Part shown: one piece after another, positions 1-12,400 of the stretch
Layout: every line of letters begins with the position of its first letter
Position numbering within the stretch: position 1 is the first letter of the stretch
Assembly: GCF_038396675.1 (NCBI RefSeq)
Contig: NC_088924.1
Coordinates: 29,564,501-29,628,500 of the forward strand
DNA from: Hydra vulgaris
Lineage: Eukaryota; Cnidaria; Hydrozoa; Anthoathecata; Hydridae
DNA: 64,000 nucleotides
Direction: 5' to 3'
The notes under the pieces: generated by a model
What the model was told of the DNA's origin: nothing
Seen by the model: the letters and a program-made list of their open reading frames with translations, nothing else
Databases searched by the model: none
Program-made: the position numbers and the translations under genes

Positions 1-194
1 GGGAGGTAACTACCCACAAATTTTTTTCCTGGAAAATAAAATAAAAACATTTAGAATGTTTTTAAAAACATTCTGGTCTTTTAAATTAATGCGTCTTGGC
101 ATAATCTAACCTTAATTTTGTCAGCTTTAATACCACAAACAAGCGAAGAGCCATTTTTTACCACAAACATGTTTTGTTAGCCGTAAACTATATA

Positions 195-240
<46 letters not shown>

Positions 241-1209
241 TTAAAAATTAACCTGGACGGGATATATATTGTTGTGAAAGCAAAGATTATTTTTGCAAAC
301 ACTTACTAAAATTATATCGCTGTATATATTTTTTATTAAAATTATATCGCTGCAATTTAACTTGCATTGTAAAAAAAAAGTTTAACTTATGTTTTGTGCA
401 AATTTTTGATGCAGCCGTTTATTTAAAATTTAATTTTGAGTAAAAAAAAATGTTTAGGAAGGAAAACCGAAAAAATAATTGTGATAAAAATGAGCTATTT
501 TTTTTTGAAGAACAAATAAAATTTAAATATTGAACAATGTTTAGTATTATTTATTAAATAAATTTGACAGTTAAGTTAAACCTAAGCATTAACTTTAATT
601 TTAATAAACTTAGATATATTTTTTAAATCTAAATTAATTTTTTTTTTTTTTTTAATTAGAATAAAATTATATATTTTTATCATTTTAGTTTTAAATTAAA
701 TCATATATTTTTTATCAGAATTAAATTATATTATGATCTTTACTTCAAGATTAAAGTATTAGCGTTTTTTGAGCAAAAAAATCAATCATTACAATAAAAT
801 AAAAACAAAATAAAAGTAAATTTTAATTTTATTTGAGTTTTTTCATCGTTTGGGTTTAATAAAATAAAAAGAACTTGAAAATTTCCCACATGTAAAATAT
901 TTGATTTCGAAAATTACTGATAAGGAGGAAAAATGTTTTTTTTAAGGTATTGAGCTGAATAATTATGACAAGTCACTTCATTATGTTAAATTAAAAAAAA
1001 GAAAAAAAAGAGTTAAATAAAGCAAGCAAATATTTAAATTTGTTCCAAAAATTTTATATTGTGAAGAATGGGTTCAGAAAGTAGTAGTGAAAAACATAAC
1101 TGTTAAAAACAATGAGTCCACAGATGGCGCCATTACTTATTTATTACATCGTTTTGAAACACCTTTAAAATGTGCTGAGATAAATACATCAGATGTGTTA
1201 AGTCAATGG
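1..1209. other. AT-rich intergenic DNA, no gene seen
   Basis: This stretch is poly-A/poly-T rich with stops in all frames. It contains one (TA)n tract and several near-identical short AT phrases around 300-350 and 640-730. I see no splice-bounded open segment and no transposon terminus that I can name. The last 120 bases, before the LINE tail begins near 1210, are slightly more complex but remain unassigned. Confidence 0.6.
188..237. repeat. (TA)n microsatellite
   Basis: About 50 bp of almost uninterrupted TA dinucleotide, with one TTTA interruption near the start. Confidence 0.95.
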
Positions 1210-2985
1210 CGCAAGATAACGATTGAGAGACAACTTAAAAGATTGCAATTTATATGAATCAGGAAAGCTAGATGAAGGAAGTGAATTCCAAAGAACTGAT
1301 ATTCGAGGAAAAAAACTAGACGAATAAAAGTTTTTGGAGCACTTAGGAACAGTCACAGTAAAAGGATGAAACTAAATTGTATGATGAGTAACACGAGAAT
1401 GAATTTTAGTAGATGGCACAAGAGACGCTAGTTCTTTAGAGCAGTGCCCATTATAGTATTTGTAGAAAATATAAAGAGAAGCAACATTACGACGGTAGGA
1501 TAATGGTTGGAGGTTGGCTGCAAGAGCAGATCCAACTCTGTTTACAATGCATTTTTGCACCTTGTCTAAAAGAGAAAGGGCATAGTTAGAAGATCCACCC
1601 CGGATATGGCAACAGTATATGTAAGCTTATATATACAACAGTCCATACAAGGATGGATTTGAGATTTATAGAGATAAAGAATAGAATCCGGAGTAAGAAA
1701 GTGTCGAGCACAATAAAGAGTTACAACCTTAGCAGATGCTAATTTTGCAATGGATTTGATATATGGTTTCCAAGAAAGATGAAAGATAGATGACTCATCG
1801 AGTACATTACCATTCATAAATATATGAAGATCTAAATTATTGCGATAACGATTGGCTGAAAAAACTTGAGTTTTATCTGAATTAAAGTTCACCAGCCACT
1901 GTGAGCCCCATGCTGTAGCAGAAGCGAGATCCTTTTTAAGCTCAGATGCCCCCTCCAAGCAATCAGAGAGTGTTGGTTTCTTATCATCAGCAATCAATGC
2001 CACCTTAGATGTGAGAATATCTGGAAGATCATTAATGTAAATCAAAAAGAGTATAGGGCCAAGGATTGAACCTTGAGGAACCCTTGAAGTTACAGAATAT
2101 GAAGAAAAATCCTGTCCATCAATGACAACTTTTATACTATGATTGGAAAGGAAGGACTCAATAATCTCAAAAATGTTACCAGATACACTGTTAGAAGAAA
2201 GCTTATGGAAAAGACCAGCATGCCAAACTTTATTCAAAGCTATAGAAATGTCAAGAGCGATAACCTTAACCTCTTCACCTTTATCTAATGCACAATAAAA
2301 TCTATCGGTTATTACTGTTAGCAAATCAGCTGTAGAACGAGAAGATCGAAATCCATATTGATGATCAGAAAGTAAGTTATTAGATTCAAGATGAGAGGTT
2401 AAGTGTTTGTTAATTAAAGATTCAAAAACCTTGCTTATGATAGGAAGAAGACTAATGGGAGGGTAGTTAGTCGAATCAAATCGCTCTTCAGAATTTTTGA
2501 AGATAGGGATAGATGCCGCTTTCCAGCATGTGGGAAAACAAGACTCTGATAAGCACTTGTTAAATAGTTTTGAAAGTATGTATGACAGCTCCACAGAACA
2601 CTTCTGTAAGACTACAAAAGGTATTTTGTCTGGACCACAAGCTGTAGAAGAGTCTAAGCAGGAAATCACTTTTGATACAGACGCTGGAGTGATACGAATG
2701 TCAAGCAATAGATCAACCTGTTTGACGGCTATATCAGGTAGAATGCAACTAGTGGAATCAAGAAATGATATTAATGAAAAGTTCTTAGCAAACAATTCAG
2801 CTTTGTCTTTAGTTGAGGGGACAAAGTTTAAACCATACAAGAGAGGTGGAATAACCGATTTGCCCTTATTATTGATACTGTTAAAGATTCTCCAGAAGTC
2901 ACAAGAGTCTAATTTTTGTGATGAAATATGAGATTTTATGACCTGAGAGTAGCGAGTTTTTGCACAGCGCCAAATTAACATTTAC
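1210..2985 (-). mobile_element. 5'-truncated non-LTR retrotransposon (CR1/jockey-like LINE)
   Basis: The minus strand carries a reverse-transcriptase frame followed by the C-terminal tail common to CR1/jockey-type LINEs. The 3' end is placed near 1210 because a second copy of the same tail (52.6-53.06 kb) stops being alignable there. The 5' end is lost: coding stops abruptly at about 2985, beside an inverted repeat and a (TA)n tract, so the endonuclease domain is absent. No poly-A tail or target duplication was recognised. The clade assignment is from motif style only. Confidence 0.75.
1372..2981 (-). pseudogene. LINE reverse transcriptase, frameshifted
   Basis: The main frame (2981 down to about 1566) contains the ordered reverse-transcriptase blocks: a fingers region with ACGPDKIP, a palm motif ALDISIALNKVWH with the first catalytic Asp kept, RVPQGSILGPILFLIYINDLP-like motif B, and a catalytic box reading ALIADDK where LINEs normally have F/Y-ADD-T. 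Downstream AWGSQWLVNFNSDKTQ marks the thumb side. The C-terminal tail (MQKCIVNRVGSALAANLQPL onward, 1560-1372) continues in another frame, so a frameshift lies near 1560-1700. The plus-strand frame at 2497-2931 is its antisense shadow. It is inactive as it stands. Confidence 0.85.
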
Positions 2986-3001
2986 ACCATAATGACCAAC
3001 C

Positions 3002-3097
<96 letters not shown>

Positions 3098-3124
3098 GGT
3101 TGGTCATTATGAAGTAAATGTTAA
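2975..3124. repeat. 32-bp inverted repeat bracketing a (TA)n tract
   Basis: The left arm 2975-3006 and right arm 3093-3124 are inverted copies with two mismatches; the inner sequence reads CCAACCCTAAT and ATTAGGGTTGG. Between them is about 90 bp of pure TA (3005-3095). The right arm also looks like the terminal sequence of the transposase-bearing element that follows it, so the left arm may be the end of a second copy in opposite orientation. Confidence 0.85.
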
Positions 3125-5803
3125 GTTGGGGCTGTGAAACTTACTAAAATGTTGCATTACAGTCTACTTATGAAAAAATCTCCTTTCAAAATAAAATGGA
3201 AGCTTGTCTTGGATCCGCAATTTTGGGAATTAAAATTACTGTATGATCGTATAATGTAAATACATGTGATTTAATGCTATTTTATATTACTTGGCATCTT
3301 GTTTCACTAAATTTAAAAATGCAAGCAGTTGTTAAAGTAGAAATAGTCAGAGTGAAGTAGGCAACACATGACAGCAAATTGTTTCAGCTATTTGCTATTT
3401 GTTATGGCTCAAGAAGTCAGATTCAAAGTCAATTTTCGGTAATTCTGCTCAAGATTTGTGACACTGCAAAATCATTCCATGTCGTGATTTGTGTCCAAAA
3501 AGTTTCATAGTTGTTGCTGGGATGTTTTTAATAGTACATTCAACTGCTTGAGAATGGCATGGAATACCATTCAAGACATCAACGTGGAACTGGAAATGTT
3601 CAAGATCATCAATAGAAACAGAAAAAAATTTCTTGCTTCATCAAGACAGGAAGAATGACACTTTATGTTGAACTACTATAGCGCATAAACATTTACGATG
3701 AAACTTGTAATTCTATGCAATGGTTTTGAACGATTTTCCTTAGACATATACAAACGTAAAATACAATTAGCCTTTGTTAGCCACCTTGCATGGTTTAGTT
3801 TTACTGGCATAGCAGTCTGGAGGAACAATATTTGATCACAATCGGTGTATCCCTGCTGAACAGCTAAGCAAGCTTTTAGAAGGTATATCTGATCAGGGCT
3901 TAAATCTTTCTTAACATCAACACCCACATCTTCAACTTTACCAGGTATATGTTTAAAGTTCACAATAACTAAATCTTTTGGATTAAAATCTAGTGCAATG
4001 TCAATTTTACCTGTTGAAGCAGCTGGACCTGTTGAACGTCCACCATCCGCAACGGAGAAATATTTTCTAAAAGGTAGTTCATTTGCATGCAACAAGCAGA
4101 CCAACCATTCCAATGTTCTCCCAAGACCTTCTTCTAATTTTCTGATTACTCCATTGTGTTGACCTGTGTTATTCACTGGACCATCGCAAACAACTGCTGC
4201 AAAAGTGTCTGATGATTTGATGTTGTTGATGCTCAATAATATCTCTTGTGCAATATCGACAGCTTTACTACTTTGTGGTGTGACATGATTGACATATTTG
4301 TTTTGCAGAAATTACACTATCACATAATGTTCTTTGAAGTTTCGTCGGGCACCACTTGTTTTAACAGAAATGATATCCTGCTTCCCATTAAATCCAATGC
4401 AAAGTACTTTTTGGGCTTCAGCAGCATGCTTTTTGAATTCCTTTTTCCTTTACTATTTCTCTGACGACGAAGTTTTGCTGGATCAATAGCATTCTCAGGT
4501 GTTATAAAATCTAAATCTTTTAGTACAGCATTTGCTATTAGGCAAGCATCCCTGTTACTGATTTTACACTTATCCATGGCCTTACATAACTCAGGATACT
4601 GTTTAGTGTTGTAAACCTTGATCCTTTTCATCACTTGACATCTCATTATCACTTGACATCACTTCATAACTTGACATCACTTTATGATCTGACATCTCAA
4701 TTGGCAAAAATTCTTCATCTGACATTGACTGTTCATTATCACTGCAATATGTTTCATTTGGATAAATTTTTTATCAAACTTCAATTTCTTATCTGTAATC
4801 GGTAAATTGCATGTTTTACTTCCTCTTTTTTCTCTCTTTTTTCTCTCTTCTGCAGCTTAATTGTTTCTTCTTTGTCTACTTTTCCTATTACCATCTTCCG
4901 TGCCACTTTTTGACCTATCCAGAACTTCTATTCAAATGTTGGAATTTTTTTTGGCAGTAAACATGAAGAAGATGAGCTATCTCGAACACCGTTATCAAAA
5001 CACTTACACAGACAAATATCGAATAGTTGGTCTAACATCTGTAAACTTGATCTAAATGTTGCAGTGGACTTCTTGCCATCAGAGTATTTACCAAGCTCAT
5101 GTGCTTTGTTAATTAGTCTCTTATATAGTCTCGCAAATAACTAAGCTGCTGACTGCAATGGTAGGTATACTTGTTTTAATGTACAGTGCTTTAATTTCAT
5201 TAGCTATGACTGTTGCTCATTTAGTAACACTTGCGCTTTTGTTGTTATTTTTTGATAAATAGCCATATGCTTTGAAAACATCATCAGAAGTTGGCAGTGG
5301 ATTTACTTGGAATGGTCTAGGTTGTTCAAGCATACCATGTTCAGTTTCACTTCATGTTTTAGCAGTAGCCAATTTTATTTTCAATTTTAACTAACTAAAC
5401 TAAAATAAAAAACAAACAACGTAATTTAAACATAATATATACAATTATATATTTTATAATGAAGTGCAGGATCATGTTAATCAGAAGTCAACAAACAACA
5501 ATAAAAGCTTTTTGTCTTATATTTCGTAGGGTGCTCTAAACTTTTGCAAAGTTCTGTATACTATTAATATAATATTATTAACATGTATCATCAAAAAATC
5601 TAAATCTTAATGCTTTTATCCTGCAATTATAATAATGTTGTAAAACAGCATCATTTCGACCTGACATAGTAAAATTCAAGTTAAAGTTGGCAAAACTAAA
5701 TCAAATTTTTATTCCATTTCTTTTAACTATCATTAATAGAGACAACAAAATGCAACTTAATTTTCATGTTTCATAAGAAGAAAAAAAATTCAACCCTAAT
5801 GTA
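3093..5803 (-). mobile_element. Candidate DNA transposon with TTAGGGTTG ends
   Basis: The transposase-like pseudogene at 3.43-5.37 kb is flanked by ATTAGGGTTG at 3093 and its inverted form CAACCCTAAT near 5792-5801. I infer that these are the terminal inverted repeats of one element. The left end abuts a (TA)n tract. No convincing target duplication was found, and the match covers only about 10 bases, so the right boundary is tentative; the SINE poly-A tail follows at once. Confidence 0.4.
3430..5370 (-). pseudogene. Transposase-like protein, unclassified family A
   Basis: Read on the minus strand in several frames. The N-terminal part (about 5370-4660) has NNLDHSK-, FDICLCKC- and GQKVARKMVIGKVD-like stretches; the next frame is 4652-4320; the frame 4300-3676 holds VVCDGPVNNTGQHNGVIRKL, WLVCLLHANELPFRKYF and NHARWLTKANCILRLYMSKE. 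Past the stop at 3676 a degenerate LNGIPCHSQAVECTIK stretch appears near 3560. Asp with NTG, then His-Ala-Asn, then Arg-Trp-Leu resembles an RNase-H-fold transposase scaffold; that is my inference. I recall similar proteins in Hydra and aphids annotated only as uncharacterised. At least three frameshifts are present. It is related in layout to the pseudogene at 6.4-8.1 kb. Confidence 0.6.
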
Positions 5804-6052
5804 CATTTTTTTTTTTTTTTTTTTTGTTCACCTCCTCAAGGCCGATAAAGCCACTACAGATGAGGAGGCTACTTAATAGTGGTTATAACCCTCTCTCAAC
5901 TCTATAACTCCGAAACACGAACCTTGACGAACAAGGCCGCTGCGCAGAGAAACAAGTTGAGTGCGGTACTACCAGGGACGTGGTGGGGATCGAACTCAGA
6001 ACCTCTCGCTTATGAAGCGATCGATTTACTACTACACCAATACCGCATGATA
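5803..6052 (-). mobile_element. tRNA-derived SINE
   Basis: On the minus strand the 5' part (6052-5970) is tRNA-like: an A-box-like TTGGTGTAGTAG, an internal GCGATCGCTTC region, and a B box within GAGTTCGATCCCC. The body continues to about 5825 and ends in an A-tail, seen as about 20 T on the plus strand at 5805-5827. The acceptor stem does not close, so this is not a functional tRNA. A frame on each strand crosses it into the TA tract; both are chance. Confidence 0.7.
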
Positions 6053-6061
6053 TATATTTAC

Positions 6062-6066
<5 letters not shown>

Positions 6067-6159
<93 letters not shown>
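6067..6159. repeat. (TA)n followed by (CA)6
   Basis: About 82 bp of TA followed by 12 bp of CA, ending directly at ATTAGGGTGATGAC, the presumed end of the next transposon. The tyrosine/isoleucine-repeat frames here are artefacts of the dinucleotide. Confidence 0.95.
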
Positions 6160-6160
<1 letters not shown>

Positions 6161-8130
6161 TTAGGGTGATGACTTTTATACAACCTCGTTTCCCTGTATC
6201 ATAATTTGATGAGCTTTCATTTAAGATTAAATAAAATATTACATTCAAGGCAATTTGATAAAAAAACCTCACTGCCAAAATGATTTTAAGAATTTTATTT
6301 ATTAGCTTTTTGGCCAAATTTTTAAAGTCACTGTAAGCAGATACAAAATTGAACACAAGCTATAGAGTCATATCCATACAACATTATATAGGATCATCAA
6401 ACGCACAAGAAAGTCAAATATTCACAATGTCATTAAAGAGTGAAGATGAATCTCAGTGGGAGGTTGTCCTTGTTGCGGCAGGAGTCATGCAGTTCTTGCA
6501 TAACTTTGATGACACGCTCGCAGCACTGGTTGCTTCAGGCAATGTTGATTGGAGAGTCATCTGTTTTCCAGAGATTTTTCATGCAATTGAGAGCCTTTGG
6601 GTAGTCATTCAGATAGTTCATCAAAATCTTCAATGCAGAATAATTGATTGCTGAACCAATGGTCAGCCCATGAATAAGAAATGAATGAACAGATTTATGC
6701 AACCTTATCCGGACTTCTGGCATCAGAATAAACACAAGAAGGGTTAGAATGGTATGGGAGTTCCAGCATGCATTGCTGATGTTTGGGATCTGTTTGAAAT
6801 TCACAAAGGAGATCTGATTCCTCTCAGTTAAGTGACGGAAGACACCAGTGAGGTGGTAGAGAAACTTCATGTCATCTCTCCAGCCGCCTGTTTCCTTAAT
6901 CTCAGTTTTACCATTGCTGAAGGCTGCTTTCAATTTAGCATAATTGCTCATCAAATCCTGCACAAAGAAATACTCGATGTTTGGTGATTAAGTCGACCCA
7001 TGGAGCTCATCTTTCATGACAACGCAAATAACGCGGTCTAGGACATGGTGCTGGCAACTGATGAACTTGGGTTTGGGGTGACCTTTCTCTTCAAACATTT
7101 GGTGCAACTGAACAACAACACCTGTCTTCTTGCCGGTATTCATGTTTGTTGTGTCGGCAACAATCATCACAGCTGATCCCCACAGGTTGAACTCCTCTAA
7201 CACATCTAACTCCTCTAGTCCGTCTGCAATTGTTTGAGCTTTCCCATCTTTCAGTTTTAGCGCAGTCAACTTAATTTCTTTAGATTCATTCTTGAGGACC
7301 ACAGCCTGATATTCAAAGCCCTCAATGTGTTTGCCGTCAAAGTGTATTCTCCACTTCTCCAGATAAAGATTGCTCACCAAGTGTTTCTTCACCTGAGCAG
7401 CTCTCGTGACATGGGGTTAGGATTTCAATGCTCTCACCAGAAAGCTGGCAACACACCACTGTTGCTACATGGGACGACAGGTTTGAGCATGTAACAAGAT
7501 GTCTTGCAATGCCTGTTGGGTTATGCTTCCTTTTACTCATTGATGCTGCATTGTCATCCTCCCAAGGACTGTCTGTACTGTTTTCTGATGAGTCTGTGCT
7601 ACTTTTGGAACAATCAGGTAGCACTAAGCTGGTAAGTGTGGACACAGTTGCTTCCATTGCCCTCTTTCACTTGGATGGGTGGATGGTATTGGCACTAGCA
7701 GGTTTGCCAGTCGAATAACCAACATGACCTTTGCTCTCAATTTGCAATTTGTAGAGGTTCTCATCCTCTTTGCACAACCATTCGCCTTTCATCTTGGTCA
7801 TGTCAAACAGTTCATTCAATGAATCAAAGTTTTTGTTTTTTTCTGCAGAGCTCGTAGTCTTTCAGAGATTTTGCTAGTTTTGCACAAATGGCTTGATCAG
7901 ATACATGCGGGAAGTTTAATATTTTGCTCTTAAGACCTATATCTTTAAGCTCTACAGCAATTAAACTGATCCTCTCTCTCCGTTCTTTGGCAGTGGGTTC
8001 AAGAAATTTGAAGTGTCCAATAATGAATCTAATGACAATACTCTTCCTGTCATTCCAGTTAAACAGGTTAACTCATTGTCCAAATCATTGACATCCAAAT
8101 CACTCCAGCTCGTTGCTAAAGCCATTTCTT
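6160..8130 (-). mobile_element. Candidate DNA transposon, 3' end at a TTAGGGTG terminus
   Basis: The second unclassified transposase-like gene lies within these limits. The low-coordinate end starts TTAGGGTGATGACTTTTA immediately after the TA/CA tract, matching the first seven bases of the family A terminus. The other end is not seen, because a plus-strand LINE remnant begins at about 8131, directly beside the start codon. I infer 5' loss by that insertion or by deletion. Confidence 0.4.
6433..8125 (-). pseudogene. Transposase-like protein, unclassified family B
   Basis: Minus strand; start ATG at 8125 (MALATSWSDLDVNDLDNEL), with reading continuing through frameshifts near 8050, 7850 and 7390. 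The middle part has GKHIEGFEYQAVVLK, then MIVADTTNMNTGKKTGVVV and FISCQHHVLDRVICVVM. An in-frame TAA at 6988 and a TGA at 6535 are the only breaks in the last 960 bases. After the TGA the frame runs on with SNQCCERVIKVMQELHD to a stop at 6433. The total is roughly 560 codons. The order Asp, then NTGK, then a Cys-Gln-His block is parallel to family A. The GC content is visibly higher than its surroundings. The function as a transposase is inferred. Confidence 0.6.
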
Positions 8131-9495
8131 AATTAACCTCTTCTGTGGCTATTTTTACAAAAGGACTTTATTTAATTCTCTATAAATTATTTGATAAGCG
8201 CCTGACTTGTTTTCTTGGCTGCTGGAAAATGGCATCTGTTGTTCCAATTTTTAAAAACTCCTCTGACCCTTCAAACTATCATCTTATAAGTCTTCTCTCT
8301 ACTATTATCAATGCCTTAAATCTTTGATCAACTAATTTCAAACATCTTGAGTCTAATAACTTAATCTCTGACAATCAATATGGTTTTTGATTTTCTTGCT
8401 CTATGGCTGACTTGCTAACTGTTATGACTGAAATATTCTATCCTGCATAAAAGGAGGTGGTGAGGCAAGGGCTTTTGCTCTTGACATATCTAAAGCTTTT
8501 AATAAAGTTTGGCATACTGGTCTTCTTTATAAGCTTGCTTTATGTAGTGTATATGGGAAATATTTATCAAAGAGATCAAATCATTTCTTTCGAACCGATT
8601 TATAAAAGTTATTCTTGAAGGCCAACATTCTTCTTCATTTCCAGTAACTTCTTTTTCTATCCTTGTAACTCTGTTTCCAGTAACTCTCAAGGTTCTATCC
8701 TTGGTCCTGTACTGTTTCTTATCTACATTGATGAACTTCCTGACAATCTTACATCTAAAGTAGTTCTATTTGCTGACAACTCAATTTTATACTCTTGTCT
8801 TGACAAAAAGTCTTCTCTTTTCAATTGCTTAGAGCAGCTGATTTTGAATCTGATCTCACTTCTCTAACAGCTTGGGGCTTTCAGTGGCTTGTGAATTTTA
8901 ACAAAGCACAGTTATTTACTGCAAACAACTATTGCAATACTGTTAACATTCCTATATTGAGGAATGGCAATCCTCTCACTGAGTCTTCTTTACGTCTTCT
9001 TGGATTATAGTTCACTACTGACCTCTCATGGAAACCATATATACAATTGATTGCAAAGTTTGCATCTGCTAAGATTGCTCCTCTTTATTGTGCTCACCAT
9101 TATCTTCTTCCTGATTTCATTATCTTTCTTTACAAACCTCTTATTTGTCCCTATATGGATAACTTTTGTCATATTTTTGAACAATCTCTTTCTCTTCTTG
9201 AAAAGGTACAAAAACGCATTGTACACGTAGTTGGGTCTGCTTTATCTGCAAAGCTTGAGCCTCACTTCCATTATTGAAAAGTTGTATCTCTTTCTCTTTA
9301 CTATGGTCGCTGCTCAAAGAAGCTATCATTTCTAGTTCCATCAACCAAAACTCGTTCTAGCTCGACTCATCATTTAGCAAAGTTGCATCCTTTAACTGTA
9401 TGTCTCTGCATGCCCTAAAAACTTTTGATCATCTAGTTTTTTTCTCCACACTTTTCATGTATTCCTGACTCATACAACTTACAATTTGTATGTAT
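8131..9495 (+). pseudogene. LINE reverse transcriptase remnant (CR1/jockey-like)
   Basis: Fragments in all three plus frames follow the order of a LINE reverse transcriptase: CWKMASVVPIFKNSSDPSNY at about 8220, ALDISKAFNKVWHTGL at about 8475, a decayed motif B and ADN in place of ADD at about 8770, LTAWGFQWLVNFN at about 8865, and the tail VQKRIVHVVGSALSAKL with the degenerate YGRCSKKLSFLVPSTK at about 9300. It is the same broad family as the 1.2-3.0 kb element but in the opposite orientation, and more decayed. It begins part-way through the palm domain, so it is 5'-truncated. The antisense frames at 8499 and 9026-9344 are shadows. Confidence 0.8.
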
Positions 9496-12400
9496 GTATT
9501 TATATATATATGTATATTGTTATAGCATATATTAAATTTAATTTTTAAACCTAAAACAGTTTTAGGCCAGCGTCAGATCAAGAAAAAGTTTTAAAACAGG
9601 GTTCAACAAATCAAAAAATGCTCAAAATTTTAGCATAAATTTGATAGAAAAATATAAGCCGAGTTTACCAACTTAACTTTGAAACTTTGTCTAACTATGT
9701 TTGCTTTTTATTATTTTATTTTAACTGATTTGTTTAAAATTTAAATAAAAGGTTTGTATTTGGGATTTAAATTCTTTTGAGTCCTTAATCTTGTATTAAG
9801 GACTCAAGAGTATTTATATAGAGTATTATAAAAATAACCCCCCTCCCTTGGGAGGGGGTTAATTTTAGTCAAGATCTAATAAAAATAATATATTTTTTTT
9901 AGTTTTGAGATATTAATTTTTTGTTGTTAACAAGTAAAAATTAATAAATGGGTCTGGGGTCTTAATAAGCTTAGGATGTGTGAAAAGGTTTTCCAAAAAT
10001 TAATAAATGTTCCACATGATATTTTGCAAACAATATTGTGGTCAGTAAGATAACTATTTCTGTGTAGAGCTAATTTTAGTAAATTTTTATTATATGGACA
10101 AGTCTCTCTAAACTAAATTCAAAAGTTTTATCTATATTTTTATTTATACACAAGTATAGAAACGAGAACAAGAATTATTTGTTTATATCTTGACATATCT
10201 GTTGAACTAAGTTTAAGTGCTTGTTGTATCAGAAAATTTGATGTCACTTAATAACTTATTCACGTAAAAAAAATTTAATTTACTTTTGTTCAGAACTATC
10301 AAATGAGAAACAGAGTTTGATTGTCATACAAACTTATAATTTTATTAAAGAAATTAATTCAACTTGTTTCCACCACAAATCATTGTTGTTGGTTAAATAC
10401 ATGCATTTACAGCGCTACTGTTCAAACCCTTTTATAATAGCTAATAATTGATCTAGAGACTGCAGACTGTCAAAATTGAAAAAAAAGGCTATTTGTCTAG
10501 GTTAAAAGCTGTGTCCAAGCTGCCGCAAAACTTATTCAACTGCAAACTCTGCATATGAATCAACTTAAAATGTTTACAATAATGATGTCATAGATGATAT
10601 AACATGTTCAAGTGACATTCTAAATACTAGCCTTTCTAAAATTGGATTTTCACTTTTAAGAATGAAATATGTTAATAAGTGAGTCCTTACTGGTTATGTA
10701 AAAAAAAATTTGGAAAGTGCAAACAATTGTTGCTAAAAAAATAGATTTTGTCAGTGTTTTATTAACAAATAAAGTCCTACCACTAAGCAGTGCCATTGTG
10801 CAGTGTGGAAATTGTATTTACTTTTTGAATTTGTTATTAGAATTGAAGGGAAAATATCAACACTTAGTAATCTACGTGAAAAAACTCAAATTTTAATTCT
10901 TGTTCTGAACAAAAATATGTAGTGAAATCAGAGAGAAGGTAACAACAAAGTTAAAGTTTTATTGATACAATTGTTTCAATTGTATTTCAATTTGTAATTT
11001 GTTTCATTCATAATATAAAATATGTTCTGAATGTCAAGAACAAAAATATGTAGTGAAATCAGAGAGAAGGTAACAACAAAGTTAAAGTTAAATTGATACA
11101 ATTGTTTCAATTGTTTCATTCATAATATAAAATAATAAGGATAACTACACAATCACTCACAGATGTAATTTGTCATGTATAATTGTCAGGTCCGCTTATC
11201 CTGCTACTGGTAACATGTAACTCATTACAACCTGCTTTATGTCCTTCTACCTTGTATGATATGCTTTTTTAGTAGAAACGTTAAATGCATCCGGCCATTG
11301 TCTTGTAGAAAGCCTCCTTGGCAAAGACTTAGGAGGTAAACAGATTCTATTTGTTGATGTATTCATAATACATTGTTTCCAGGTTAGGATGTTGAATGTT
11401 AGATCTATTTGACTAAATGCATGGTTTTTGTTTGTCTTTGTTTTTATGACTAGGAAACTCATTCTATTATCTCCTAATGAGGGTACAACTCTAAAACTCA
11501 GTTTTATGGTTCTGAGGCCGGGTAGTAGTCAGATTTTCCGAACTCTGTGGTAGCTGTAGATGCTGAACTCTGTAGATGCTGTTCAAGGATTTTACATAGA
11601 AAAACAGCCCAGCAATCTTGTATCCTTTTTTTATTATTATTACAAACTGAATGAGGTATTTCAATATAAATGTTGACGTTTAACAGCACCTGCCAATATT
11701 TAATAGCAAATCAATTTTTAACTCCCCTAAATTATGTGATTTTTGCGAGCAAAAAGTGGTAGGTATTACTTTTATTTTTTCCGTTTGTACTGATGAAGTG
11801 GGCAGTGTAAAATCTTGTTCTGGAAGCACAGTTGCAGGTACCCGTAACAATCACAAATTTATACTTGTAAATAAAAATCAAGTTAGTGTCAGTTGTATTT
11901 CAAATGAAAATACATCATTTGTTGCAAACATTAATGAAAATTACATTAACTTAACTAAATTAGTTTTACTCTCATCTAAGTCCTAGAGATTTTTTTGTAT
12001 GTATTAATGAAGCACATTGGTAAATTGGTAACTTTCGCAAGAAGATGTTTTCATTTTATGTATCCTCATGGGTTCAGTCATTTAACTGGCGTTGCAGTAT
12101 GGACACTTGCGTTCCTTGATCTCGGAGTTTAGCAGAAAATTGTTAAAAAGATGTAAAAATTGACCTGATTTTTTAATTTATAGAACAAATATCTCCAAAA
12201 TACTTTTGGTGTTTCTTTAAGTGTGAAATAAGCACTTTATTTTAAGGTTTTTTACTTTTTGCGCCATTTTCATTTAAGAATAATTTATCATTAACATTTA
12301 TAAAAGAGCTAATTTTTGCTCCATTTCACCATGTTGATATTTAGAACATTTGGGACAAAATAACAATATCAAAAAATTATTTTAACTTTAGAGATATGAA

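Noticed and set aside
2497-2931. 144-codon plus-strand frame
   Set aside because: Exact antisense of the LINE reverse transcriptase, which has clear family motifs on the minus strand.
5879-6356. Tyr-Ile repeat reading frames on both strands (also at 22639, 23747, 28336, 47810)
   Set aside because: They are translations of (TA)n or (CT)n tracts without coding signal in the flanks.
6349-6654. 101-codon plus-strand frame
   Set aside because: Antisense of the family B transposase-like tail (NQCCERVIKVMQELHD on the minus strand).
11756-11986. 76-codon plus-strand frame with balanced composition
   Set aside because: No recognisable family, no splice context and no repeat copy in the window; mentioned only within the intergenic entry.
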